Origin: Balamuthia mandrillaris | Taxonomy: Eukaryota > Discosea > Longamoebia > Balamuthiidae | Reading direction: 5' to 3' | NCBI GenBank assembly: GCA_031835245.1 | Contig: JAVKOQ010000015.1 | Span: forward strand, 212,001-276,000 | Length of the DNA: 64,000 nt | Shown here: one piece after another, positions 44,892 through 55,057 of the stretch | Numbering within the stretch: the stretch's first letter is position 1 | Layout: every line of letters begins with the position of its first letter | Position numbers and translations under genes: made by a program | The notes under the pieces: generated by a model | The model's input: only the letters and a program-made list of their open reading frames with translations | Told to the model about the DNA's origin: nothing | Databases searched by the model: none

Positions 44892-45540
44892 AACGGAAGA
44901 CCAACCACCCCTTGTGCCGTCATCGTAACTACAGGTGACTCGGCCGTGTTTCTGGTCATTTTGAACCATCGCAACGGCATCAAGAGCGTTCATGCTCGTG
45001 GAGGTCCCGGTGGGAATCAGACCTGGGTCCCCATGGCTCGTGACTGGACCAACCGTTGGCGATGGGAAAGCTATGGCTGCGAAGGTACACATCTCCTCCA
45101 ATTCCTTCTCTCCGGTTGTGTGTGACGTTCTCTCTCTTCCGCAAGGCTGTCCTCCATTTCAAGAAGGAGCAGGTCCCATCCAACGTGGCTCCACCGATAA
45201 TGACTTTGAGCTCCTCATAACGGACGTGTTCGGAGGGCAGGTGCATTGCCGCTCGCTGCAGGCCATCAAAGAGGGTCCTCGTCAAACATGCGTCGACGAA
45301 GAAGGTCAACCCTTGCAACTTTCCTGCGGAGGAGCTCAAGACGAAGGGGGAGTCGCGTTGGAAGGATGTGATGGTAGCACTCCGCTCAATATGGAGTATT
45401 ACGTGGCAGGAGAGCTTGAGAGTTTGGATGTTTGTGGCGAGAAGGACGAGTCGAGAGTGTGTGGTACCCGACCAGCTGGCGGCAGCAGCGCCTCCTCGTT
45501 AGTGTCTTTGTTCTTGTCTCTCTTGAAGACATTGCTGTAA
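43949..45540 (+). CDS. Expansin-like secreted, probably GPI-anchored protein
   Basis: Five exons: 43949-44092, 44220-44435, 44543-44843, 44935-45084, 45146-45540; 401 aa. A clear signal peptide (about 1-26, ending VAVRA) comes first. A double-psi barrel follows (CGAACGVCFLVSG, later KRVPCP), then the second expansin module (SAVFLVILNHRNG; NQTWVPMARDWTNRWRW). About 110 Cys-rich residues come after. The end is a Ser-rich stretch and a hydrophobic tail, a likely GPI signal. Expansins loosen polysaccharide walls; in amoebae they could act in cyst-wall remodelling. Exon 2's acceptor has an alternative 14 bp downstream if the donor shifts by 4. Confidence 0.85.
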
Positions 45541-45660
45541 AAATGTGCTATAATAAATCGACAACGAGAGGCTGAGAAAAACAAGAGAATGATGATGCAA
45601 GTAAGAGAAGAAGCGAGAAGACGTTTACAAAAAATGATGATAATTGAAAAATAAAAATCT

Positions 45661-47116
45661 CTAGAAGAGGGTACACTTTCTCTTTGGAGCAGAAGGAACG
45701 TTTTCGGCGGGTTGACAGACAACAGCGGTGAGGGCATTGTCAAAGACGTTCTTGAGGCCCTTGCGCGTCAAGGCGGAGCATTCGAGGTACTTCAGGGCTT
45801 TGATTTCTTTCGCCATTTCTTGTCCTGTTTTGTTGTTGATGAGGTTAGGCCAATTAGAATTTCTTCTTTTCTATTCTGTCTTCTTTCTTCTTTCTCTGCT
45901 TCTTTTGGCCTTTCGTTTTTGGTTCCTTTTCTGTTTTTCATTTGCGTTCTTTGTTCACTTCTCTGTTCGTGCATTCCTTCAACATTCATTCTGTCCTTTA
46001 ATTTTGACTTGATTGTTCCGTCTAATCCTCATCACTTCCTTGATGGGAGGATGCGTTTGTTAAGTACCTTGTTCGGGGGTGATGGGCTCCTTCTTGTTCT
46101 TTCGGAGCTCTTCCAAGGTTTTGGGATCATCTCTCAAGTCTATCTTGGTACCTACAAGAATGATGGGCGTTGTGGGACAGTGATGGCGCAACTGTTTAAG
46201 AGAATAGCAGCAGAAACCTATGTCAACGAGTGGAACAGAACAAGACCAAGAAGAAGAAAAGAAAAAGAAAAAGAAAAAGAAAAAGAAAAAGAAAAAGAAA
46301 AAGAAAAAGAAAAAGAAAGAAAGAAGGAAAAAGTAACAAAGAACAAGAAACAAGACTGAAACCTCAGGGAGCCATGTGTCTTTGACGTTATCAAAGGAAT
46401 AAGGGTTCACCACGGAGAAACAAAGCAGAAAAATGTCTGTTTTCGGATAGCTCAACGTGCGAATCCTAGCGTAACCCTCCTGACCTATTCATTCCACAAT
46501 ATTTTTAAAAAAAACAAAAACACACAAACACAAAACACAAACAGACAAACACAAACACAAAACACAAACAGACAAACACAAACACAAACGCAAAAGCAAA
46601 CACAAAATACAAACACACAAAGTTCAATAGCAGTATCCCAGGGAGAAAAAACAAACAAACCAAAACACAAACAAATAAACAAACAAACCAACCAGCAGTA
46701 TCCCAGAGAGAGAACTTGACTTCTTGGCCTTCCACCAATATTTGAGCTTTTTTTAAAAAAAAATATAAAGTGAGAAAGAGAGAGAGAGAGAAAGAGAGAA
46801 AGTGAGAAAGAGAGAGAGAGAGAGAGAGAGAGGAGAGCAGAATGAATGGGGGGGGGGAAGAAAAAGGAATAAACCTTCATAGTTGTCAAAGACGGTGGGG
46901 ACGTATTCTGTGGGGAATTGATTTTCTGATGAAGACGAAAAAACACCGGGGGATGAAGAGGGTTGTTGAGGCCGGTCAACAAGAAAACCAACAAATCGTA
47001 GGACGAGGTTTTTTAAAAAAAAGAACAAACGAACCTGTGTAACTGATGAGAGCGCACGTTTTACCGACGGCACCATCTCCCACCACCACGCATTTCACCT
47101 CTTTCTCTTCCGCCAT
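45661..47116 (-). CDS. Rac-type Rho-family GTPase
   Basis: Six exons: 47035-47116, 46875-46925, 46693-46746, 46363-46484, 46068-46191, 45661-45824; 198 aa. All G motifs are intact: GDGAVGKT, the switch I TVFDNY, DTAGQ, GTKID and CSAL. The Rho insert ([20 protein letters not shown]) marks the family, and PTVFDNYE with [13 protein letters not shown] marks the Rac branch. The CTLF ending is a CaaX box expected to be geranylgeranylated, after a KRK patch. Rac drives actin assembly through Scar/WAVE and PAK-type kinases. Introns hold AAAAAG, AAACACAAAC and GA repeats. Confidence 0.96.
46258..46322. repeat. (GAAAAA)n hexamer repeat in a Rac intron
   Basis: About ten GAAAAA units in the fourth intron of the Rac gene. 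Confidence 0.95.
46508..46690. repeat. AAACACAAAC-type repeat with a duplicated exon edge
   Basis: CAAACACAAA units fill the third Rac intron. A partial copy of the adjacent exon end and intron start (CAGTATCCCAGAGAG-like) appears at about 46630-46645 as well as at 46695-46712, suggesting a small tandem duplication of about 65 bp. Confidence 0.8.
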
Positions 47117-47632
47117 TTTATTATTATTATTTTTTTGGTGTATTGGATGGATCAAATAACAAATATATAAAAAGAACAGAGAGATGTCCCCTTTCTTCAG
47201 TACCGCCGCCACAGATCGAAACTGAACTTCTTCTTTACTTTCTTTTAATTTTTTTATTTCTTTTTGGAGAAGATGTGATCGATCAATATTAATTAGACTA
47301 TATTTTCGTCGACACACAGAGATCAATCTCGATTGCTGACGTCTGTCCTTTGCGGGGAATTTCCTCCATGTCGTCACGTATGCGGGCATTTTTCTTTCTC
47401 TCTCGTGTCCTCTCTCCTGTCCCATTACCAACAAAAAAGAAAAGTGGTTAAAAAAAAAAACGTAGTGGCCACGAGTGTGGAGGAGAGGACCCCGTGCTAC
47501 CAGCTGCTGCTGTATTCTTTTCTCTGTACGTGCGTATGCTTTCTCTGTTTTTACTGAATGATTTTGGATTGGGTTGACCCCAAAACTTCACTCCTCTATC
47601 ACCAAAAAAAAAAGTTCCTGGCCAAGGATCAG
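47117..47632. promoter_or_regulatory. Divergent promoter between Rac and the FtsX-domain gene
   Basis: 516 bp. Contains GTCGAC at 47308-47313. An in-frame ATG at 47558 could extend the + gene. Confidence 0.4.
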
Positions 47633-48238
47633 ATGGAAAAAACAGCTGGCAACAAGGGTGTCATGCCAGGAGGTAGTGGTGGTGGTGGTGGTGGATCAAC
47701 CACCACAACGCAACTTGAGAAGCCCCGTTTACACCAAAGAAAGCCACTGCTGAAAGGCAGCAGCGAAGGGAGCAGCAGCCATGCCCGCGCCACCTCCTCA
47801 GTCAGAGGGAAAACAGAACAGGGCTGGAAGCAGAGGCTGCGTACCAAACGGCAGAAGACCCTGCGCACGCTGCGTGACTCGATCCCCTCCCGTTGGGTGC
47901 TGCTGCAGTTCTGCTCGCAAACGCTGAAGGAGATTCGCAGCAGGAAGGTGAACTACCTGCTGGGCTGCCTGTCCTGCTTCCTGGTGGTGATGGTGGTGGC
48001 GCTCATGGTGAGCATCCTCTCCAACGCGCCCATAGTCTTCCTGCGCTTGGCCGAGCTGACAGAGGGAGAGATGGACGTGAAGATTGCGGTGGGTGATTGG
48101 ACTGGCTTTGCCTTGCTCAACTATACGTTGGTGTCGAGCTTGTTGGAGAACAAGGAGAGCACCACCTATCATACGCCTCGTTACTTCTCTCAAGTTGCTG
48201 GTTTGTTTTTCTTCTTTTTTTTCTTTTTCTTTTGCTTC

Positions 48239-48273
<35 letters not shown>

Positions 48274-51200
48274 CACTTTTTATCCTCTTGGATGCTGTTT
48301 GTGAGAGCTTGTTCTGAATTGTTTCCTTGTCTTTTTCCCATCGCACTCACCAAAACTCTATATGTTACTGCTTTCTCTGTTGGTGTTGACGAATTACAGT
48401 GGTGCCACCTGAAAACTGCGAAGAAGGAATAGATCCTATGGACCTAAAGTGGAAGTATAGAGGCCCACCAGACTCTCACTGCGCCGAAGACCCTTTCATA
48501 GGGTCGTGCTTTCAGCAGGTTTGCGGTGAAGAAGCTCTGGATGCTCATCTTCTTCTTTTGGACTCGGAACGGGAGAAGCACATTTCATTGGGACGGGAAT
48601 GGAGCTATCCTTCCATTAAGCCTGGCCATGTCTTACTTCATAAGAATTTGGCCAAGCAGGTACTTATTTCTCTTCTTCGTGCTTCGCTCATCGATCTTCT
48701 TTCTGCGTTCTTCCTTTCAGTACTCTCTTTCATATTTCTTAGTCTTTTTGCTTCCTTTCTTGCTTCTTGCTGCTTTCTGCGTTCTTCTTTTCTTACGCAG
48801 CCACTCAACACAAACTCAAACCCAAAAACCCAAACCAACCACAGTTAAAAGTTAAAAATGGGGATATAATTTATATGGTAATGGAGCTTTGGGACTTTTT
48901 CCCAGGTCTCTACGAAAAGCTCATGGAAGGTCTTTACGAAACGGACGACATTTATGTGTTCAGCGAGTGTTATTTTGCGCTCACCGTACAAGGCATCTAC
49001 GACGATCCGATGGGTAAAACAGAAGTCTCCAAGACCAACACCTTAATGATGGAATACAAGACGATGCTTCAAACGGTCTTTCAACAGATGCATCCGGACG
49101 TTCCAACCGAGATTCGACAAAGATGGAACCAAACGAACCTTTATGAGTATGCAAGAAGCATTGTACTGAACTATCCACCACCGAGAAGAAATATCTATCT
49201 CGACAATGACGTGGAGGCCATAAGAAAGGTTCCTCCTTCTTTTCTTATTGTTTATTGCCGCATTGCTTTATCCCCTTTTCATCAGTGTTTGCGTTACCAT
49301 TTTTTCTCAGTTACTCATATTGCATTTTCTCCCTCTCTCTCTCTCTCTTAGAGAGCAGAAAGGTTCGCGTCCAAGGTTGCCCATCGCATTGGTTTTGACC
49401 AAATAGACATGGACATGCCAGTGCTGAGCGCGTTGAACAAGACCAAGTTCTTCTCCATGTTCTTGGGCCTCATCTTGAACGTGGTCATCGCTATCCTGCT
49501 CTTTCTCAGCGCGTTGCTCATCTACAGTCTCCTCATGGTTAACGTGGAAACAAGGACCTTTGAAATGGGTGTCATGCGCATGATTGGCACTACTCGTTCT
49601 GGTGTTATCCAACTTCTTCTCTGTCAAGGTTCTTTGCTTCTTTATTTTCTTGTCGCTTCCTTGCCTCCTTGCCTTCTCTCTGTCGCTTTCTTTCTTCATG
49701 TTATCTTGACACCTTGTCTACTACTACCAAATCAAAACACAAAATAGCGTTTTCATATGCGGCACCATCGTGGGTATTAGGTCTAGTGGTAGCCCAATGC
49801 CTGATGTTCGTGGTGAAAGTGGCCTTTGAGGCTGCAGCGGGCGCCACCGTAGACGTCCAGTTGACATGGCCGGCCATCCTGTTAGCAACAGCGTTGGGCA
49901 TCCTCGTCCCTGCCATTGCTGCCATCTTTCCCATTCGTCACGCCCTCAGTAAGAACCTCCACGATTCTCTAGACATTAAACGCAACAAGGTTCAAGCTGT
50001 CTCCGTAAGTTTGGAACGTTCGGAGGATGCTTCCTTCAACTGGAGCGTTGTCATCATTGGCTCATTTATGGCGCTTGTGGGTGCTGGGATCTATTACGTG
50101 TTTCCTTTGTCGCTGCTTACGATGAATCTCACGTTCCTACTGAACATGTTCTTCACTTTGTTGATCGGTTTGTTAGCACTTTTTACTGCTATCTCCTCTC
50201 TTCTCCGCTTCTATTCTTTGTTTGTCGGGCATTCTAATTTTTGGATCCAAACAAAGGCATGTTGCTTGGATTGGTAATGCTGTCTCTCAACTTGCAGCCT
50301 CTCATAGAGAGAGTGCTGGTGGCAGTTCTGCTATGCTGGGAAAAAACCGCCATCCGAGCGGTAGTACTGAAAAACTTGGTGGCCCATCGCCCACGTAACC
50401 GCAAGACCACCATCCTTTACGCCCTAAGCTTAGGCTTCATCATCTTCATTATCATTTCCTATCAAAGCACCATCACTTCGTTTGTGAGGATGAAGGAGCA
50501 GGAGCATGGAACCTACTTGCAAGTATCGGCCAGTGGATTGGTGGATGATGGAGAGGAGGAGGAAGTAAAGCGGATTAATAACCTTTATGAACTGGAGAAA
50601 GTGTGTTCGGGAAATTCTGCTGTCACAGGTTTGCTTGTTGTTATTCTTCTTCTTCTTCATTCTCTTTATTGCTATACGTTTTCTTTGTTGTGACATTTTC
50701 CATAACTCAACAAAAAACCAACTTAAAAGGTTGCAGTTGGGTAACGCATGAATGGGATGATGCGGTCAGAGGAGCAGCAGGATCGCCCACCATGTATACC
50801 TTGGGCTTGACGTTCCACGATGGGCAGGACCTAAAGGGCATCGCCCCAGGGTTCTTCGACGTGGTCTTTCCAGAGTACTTGGTCATCCATAAGTATCGCG
50901 GCTACCCTCTTGGCATGAGTCTCTCCGAGCAGCTTTATACCGTACGGGGATCCAGCCGAGCTATTGTACGCTCTTCTTTCTTCTCTTCTTTTCTTTTCCC
51001 TCATGCTAACTTGTTCTTTAAAAACCTTAACAAAAAAACAAACAGATGGGCTCGTTGTATACATCAAAACTGAAGCTGGATCTCGATACGCCGTTCATAT
51101 GGAAGTTCGAGTACGATAGCGACGAGGCGGCAGCGCTCAATCTGTTGTCTACGCAGAACCTGACCATCATGGAGCCGCTCGCTTTCCTCAACACGTGTCC

Positions 51201-51870
51201 CAAGTTCCGAATGTCTCCCTTTCCCAGTGAGACCCATCAGGACGCCCTCGTTTCCTATCCCACATATCTTCGCCGCTCTTCTGGCTTGTTCTGGTCCGTG
51301 GAGGAGCTTCCGATGCGACTCTTTCTTGTCCAGACCAAAAAGGACGCCAGCGGCTCTGCCCTCGATGGGGTGGTAAAGGACCTAAAAGCCGCCATCGCGG
51401 GCCAAAACGGTCTGGACATATGGGACTATCGTGACGTGGTGGGTCCCCTGGTCACCGCCCAAACGATCCTCACCTACTTCTTTGGCTTCACCACCCTGGT
51501 CGCCATGCTCATCGCCTCCTTCTCCCTGACCTCCTCCATGTACACCAACATCTACGAGCAGAGCAAGGAGATCGGCGTGATGAGGGCCATCGGCATTGGC
51601 AAGTGGTGGCTGCGCCGGATCTACCTCTACGAGGCCTTCATCCTGGTCTTGGCCTCCTCCTTCTTGGGCATCCTGATCGGCTCCGCCGTGGGCTACACGC
51701 TGGTGCTGCAGAGGATCCTTTTCAGCCAGATCCCCATCCCCTTCGAGTTCCCGTGGCTTATCTTGGGGCTGGTCTTCGTGGCCTCCATCCTGTTCTCCCT
51801 CCTGTCCTCTTTGGGGCCGATCAACGCCGTCATGCGTAAACCTATTGTGAATATTCTTCGTTTGTTTTGA
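47633..51870 (+). CDS. FtsX/MacB-type permease-domain membrane protein
   Basis: Eight exons: 47633-48200, 48400-48659, 48845-49228, 49352-49628, 49748-50167, 50257-50628, 50730-50965, 51046-51870; 1113 aa. After a Gly-rich basic N-terminus, helix 1 (about 115-140) is followed by a large extracytoplasmic region. Three helices then carry RTFEMGVMRMIGTTRSG, the FtsX-domain hallmark. A second set repeats this, with KEIGVMRAIGIGKWWLRR near the C-terminus. This is two FtsX permease units in one chain. Bacterial relatives pair with a separate ABC ATPase (LolCDE, MacB); none is encoded here. An upstream in-frame ATG at 47558 could add 25 residues. Confidence 0.85.
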
Positions 51871-52015
51871 AGCACAAATGTTTATTTGTTTGTTGATGTC
51901 ACCACCTGTGGTAGAGGCTTGATATCCTCTCTCCCTCTCTCTCTCCCTGCTGTGAAGTATTCAGTTCTCTTCGAGTGGGGATAGGGGCATTACACAAGAA
52001 AGAGAGGAGGAGGTC

Positions 52016-52134
52016 GGATACGGCCATACTGCGGAGAAAGCACCGCTTCCCGTCCGATCAGCGAAGTTAAGCTCCGCCAGGCGATGTCAGTACTGGGGTG
52101 GGTGACCACCCGGGAATCCATCGTGCTGTATCCT
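52016..52134 (+). rRNA. 5S ribosomal RNA
   Basis: 119 nt, beginning GGATACGGCCATACT and ending GCTGTATCCT, whose ends pair as helix I. It contains GAAGTTAAGC (the Pol III C-box region) and the GGGTGGGTGACCACCCGGG hairpin. It closely resembles Acanthamoeba 5S as I remember it. A T5 run at 52140-52144 is the expected Pol III stop. It differs from the second copy at two positions, both C here and T there. Confidence 0.96.
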
Positions 52135-52139
52135 CCTCC

Positions 52140-52144
52140 TTTTT
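52140..52144 (+). terminator. Pol III T-run terminator of 5S copy 1
   Basis: Five T residues starting 6 bp after the 5S 3' end. Confidence 0.8.
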
Positions 52145-52209
52145 ATTTATTGTCCTCATTACTCTTCCTCCTTTTTCTTCATTGTTCTTCGGATTCTCTT
52201 TCGCTGTTC

Positions 52210-52229
52210 ATTCCCGGGTGGTCACCCAC
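52210..52229 (-). rRNA. 20-nt detached 5S fragment
   Basis: Exact reverse complement of 52098-52117, the hairpin-forming part of 5S copy 1. It lies at the inner edge of the left arm and is absent at the matching point of the right arm. It looks like a scar of rearrangement, not a gene. Confidence 0.7.
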
Positions 52230-52357
52230 AGAAAAAAAAAGAAAAAGAAACACCGAAAACACGGAAAGCAAGCAACATGGGCGCTCACCTGGATACAGTA
52301 CGGGCAAATATATGGTGTTAGCGAGCGCGAAAGCATGATGGTAAGTCCCACCGGACT

Positions 52358-53277
52358 ATGTCGTTCTTCTCAAGCAGCGACCACTGGGAAGAACTTGACT
52401 TGGCCTGGCATTTGGTACTGTAGAAACAGCGGGACAAGCGAGTGTGTGCGAACCCATGGACGAAAGGGTCACCACGCAAGCCAGCTGTTATTTTGATTTT
52501 TTGGGGGAAACAGTGGATCCTGTACGCTTGGTGGAAGAAATCAAGGAAAAACTTGGTGACGAAAAAGAAAAATTCCAAGACAACAAGGCCTGGTTAGGAG
52601 AGCGGTTGGGATCAAACGTTGTAAGACAGGACCCTTGCGGAGCTAGAGCACCTTCGTTTGATGTATTTTTTGATGCTACACACGGGTGCTCGCGGCAAAA
52701 AGACAGAAACTGTTTCTTCGCGTATCGCCAACAAAATTATCAATAAACGCAATATTTTCCGCAATATTTATTGTCGACAAAAACCTATCGGCATTATGTC
52801 ATGTCATAGTATTTTCATCTTTTTTGTGGACAGGGTGAAAAAGGATATTCGAGCATATGCTAATGTTCTGCTTTGCAGTCTAGAAGTGTTTGTGGGCAAC
52901 TCCCTGATTGCCGAAAAGTGGCCACCCCCCTGCGCCAAACGAGTCCAAAAGACGTTGCGACGCAACCACTGACCGAGTGGAAGAGCAATCAGGTCAACAA
53001 GATCGAAAGGAAGTATAAACAAAAAGCCCTAGAAATGGAGACCAAAGCGGATATCCGATTCCAAAAGCAGCTGAAAGCAATGAAGACAGAATTAGAGGCT
53101 GCACGAGACGAACTGAAGGCTGAACTGGAGGCTGAACGAAACGTTTGCTTCTCTTCCTTTTTTGACCGCCCTACATTCAACTTGGAAAGGTTTTCCATGG
53201 TGTTCAGCCTTTAGTTGTCTCTTTCAGCCTTGCTTTTTGGAGCTCTGGTACTGGTCCTTGTTTACCTCCTGTTCTGA
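52358..53277 (+). CDS. Small coiled-coil, tail-anchored protein gene (5' exons unresolved)
   Basis: The 3' part is well supported. Exon 52879-53142 follows a CTTTGCAG acceptor and encodes a Lys/Glu-rich coiled coil (QKALEMETKADIRFQKQLKA). A GT-AG intron joins it in phase to 53215-53277, a 20-residue hydrophobic tail (LSLSALLFGALVLVLVYLLF) ending in TGA, typical of a tail-anchored membrane protein. Upstream coding-like stretches occur in two frames: MSFFSSSDHWEELDL at 52358, FDFLGETVDPVRLVEEI at about 52494-52544, and HLRLMYFLMLHTGARG at about 52649. I could not join them confidently. It may be a working gene with short introns or a partly decayed one. Function is unknown. Confidence 0.45.
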
Positions 53278-53465
53278 TAGTGGAATAGAGGAAAGAAGCC
53301 GTTTGACCGTCCTATATTCACAGTGTAATCAAGTTAGTCCATGAACCAAAACAAAAAAGTAGAGAGGAAGAGAGAAACACAAAAGGAGGATACAGGAATG
53401 AAGAGCGAAAGAGAACCCAAAGGAACAATGAAGAAAAAGGAGGAAGAGTAATGAGGACAATAAAT

Positions 53466-53470
53466 AAAAA
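53466..53470 (-). terminator. Pol III T-run terminator of 5S copy 2
   Basis: Five T residues on the minus strand, 6 bp past the 5S 3' end, in the same position as in copy 1. Confidence 0.8.
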
Positions 53471-53475
53471 GGAGG

Positions 53476-53594
53476 AGGATACAACACGATGGATTCCCGG
53501 GTGGTCACCCACCCCAGTACTAACATCGCCTGGCGGAGCTTAACTTCGCTGATCGGACGGGAAGCGGTGCTTTCTCCGCAGTATGGCCGTATCC
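53476..53594 (-). rRNA. 5S ribosomal RNA
   Basis: 119 nt on the minus strand, identical to copy 1 except two T-for-C differences, one in the loop E/helix IV side and one near the 3' end. The internal promoter region and terminal helix are intact. Both genes transcribe toward each other across the 1.3-kb spacer. Confidence 0.96.
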
Positions 53595-53982
53595 GACCTC
53601 CTCCTCTCTTTCTTGTGTAATGCCCCTATCCCCCACTCGAAGAGAACTGAAGCTTTTGTTGGAAGTATTCACAACAGGGAGGCGAGAGAGGTGGTTGGTT
53701 TTTAAAGGCAAGCTCAGCAAGGCCGCCGCTCGCAAGGCCCCAAGAAAAGAGAGAGAGAGAGCAAGCAGAATGAATTGTTGACGACTTTCATGTCAGTCGA
53801 CAAAAATCCAGCCATTCTTCAGATGTTTAGCATTCCTAACATTCTTGAAAAGGCACAGAGAAAGCAAAAAGGGGAAAAAATCAGCCAAAGAAAGAGAAAG
53901 AGGAGCAAGGTCCTCTGCCACGGGTTTGGGTGTTCCTGTTTTTTGCCAAAAAACAAAAAGGACATAACCAAACGATAAAACC

Positions 53983-55008
53983 ATGGGAGAACGAAAGGTG
54001 TTGAACAAGTACTACCCGCCAGACTTTGATCCCTCCAAAATCCCCAAGCGCAAACGCCCCAAGAATGAGCAAATCAAAGTGCGCATGATGTTGCCGATGA
54101 GCGTGCGCTGCACCACCTGCGGGGAGTTCCTCTACGCCGGCAAGAAGTTCAACGCCCGCAAGGAGACGGTCATCGGGGAGGAGTACCTCGGCGTCAAGAT
54201 CTTCCGCTTCTACCTCAAGTGCACGCGCTGCTCCGCCGAGCTGACCATCAAGACGGACCCCAAGAACAACGACTACACTGCCGAGTTTGGCGCCACGCGC
54301 AACTTTGAGCCCTGGCGAGAGAAGGACAAGGCCCTAGAGGAGGCCAAGGAGCAGAGGGAGAAGGAGGAGGAGGGCGACGCCATGAAGGCCCTCGAGAACC
54401 GCACTCACGACGCCAAGCTGGAGATGGACATCCTGGACGCGCTGGACGAGATCAAGACGCTCAACGCGCGGCACGCTCGGGTGAACATAGATGAGGTGCT
54501 GGACTGGAGGCAGAGGACGGAGGCCCTGTCGGAGGAGGCGCGACGGGCGGAGGAGGAGGATGAGCGGCTGCTCCAGTCGGTCACTTTTCACCACTCCTCT
54601 GCCTTTGTGCGGCGGATAGAGGACGATGATGGCGAGGACGGTGAAAGCATCGTTGGTGATGGAAAACAGAAAGGGGCGGAAGAGGACGTTGTGGCAAAGG
54701 TCAACAAGTCGTTGGCAGAGGCAGCCATCCCATCCCTGTTTTCTTCGCTGTCTTCTTCGCAGTCCCTGCAACAACCCGATCAGATGACAACACATCGAAC
54801 AACGACCACCACAACAACAACAAAGAAGAAGCCTGCTAAACCGAACAAACCCCTTATCGTGGTTCGTGCGGCAAAGACCAAAAAAGACAAGAAACAAAAG
54901 ACAAACAGCGACAACAGCCAAGAAACCCCTCCCAAGGAAGAAGAAAAGAACAGGGATGGAGAAGCGGAAGATGAGGATGACGGTGGACTCTCCCTTGTAG
55001 ACTACTAA
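53983..55008 (+). CDS. Splicing factor YJU2 (CCDC94/CWC16 family)
   Basis: Single exon of 341 aa. It begins [20 protein letters not shown], almost identical to human YJU2. The zinc-binding core has two CxxC pairs (CTTCG at about 43-47 and CTRC at about 80-83) and [18 protein letters not shown] closes the core, and a coiled coil and acidic, Lys-rich tail follow. YJU2 joins the spliceosome with the NTC and stabilises the branch helix at the first step. The lack of introns in a splicing-factor gene here is notable but not unique. A GTCGAC site lies 182 bp upstream of the ATG. Confidence 0.95.
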   Translation: MGERKVLNKYYPPDFDPSKIPKRKRPKNEQIKVRMMLPMSVRCTTCGEFLYAGKKFNARKETVIGEEYLGVKIFRFYLKCTRCSAELTIKTDPKNNDYTAEFGATRNFEPWREKDKALEEAKEQREKEEEGDAMKALENRTHDAKLEMDILDALDEIKTLNARHARVNIDEVLDWRQRTEALSEEARRAEEEDERLLQSVTFHHSSAFVRRIEDDDGEDGESIVGDGKQKGAEEDVVAKVNKSLAEAAIPSLFSSLSSSQSLQQPDQMTTHRTTTTTTTTKKKPAKPNKPLIVVRAAKTKKDKKQKTNSDNSQETPPKEEEKNRDGEAEDEDDGGLSLVDY

Positions 55009-55057
55009 ACGAAACAAACACACTTTTTTTGAGAAAGAAATATCTAACAAACTTTTT

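Larger units (their letters stand above)
51941..52214 (+). repeat. Left arm of the inverted repeat containing 5S rRNA
   Basis: Matches the reverse complement of 53395-53682 with a few substitutions and small indels. The match includes about 70 bp upstream and 80 bp downstream of the 5S gene, so the whole unit was copied, not just the RNA gene. Confidence 0.85.
53395..53682 (-). repeat. Right arm of the inverted repeat containing 5S rRNA
   Basis: Reverse-complement partner of 51941-52214. It carries a short insertion upstream of the 5S gene (about 53648-53662) that the left arm lacks. Confidence 0.85.
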
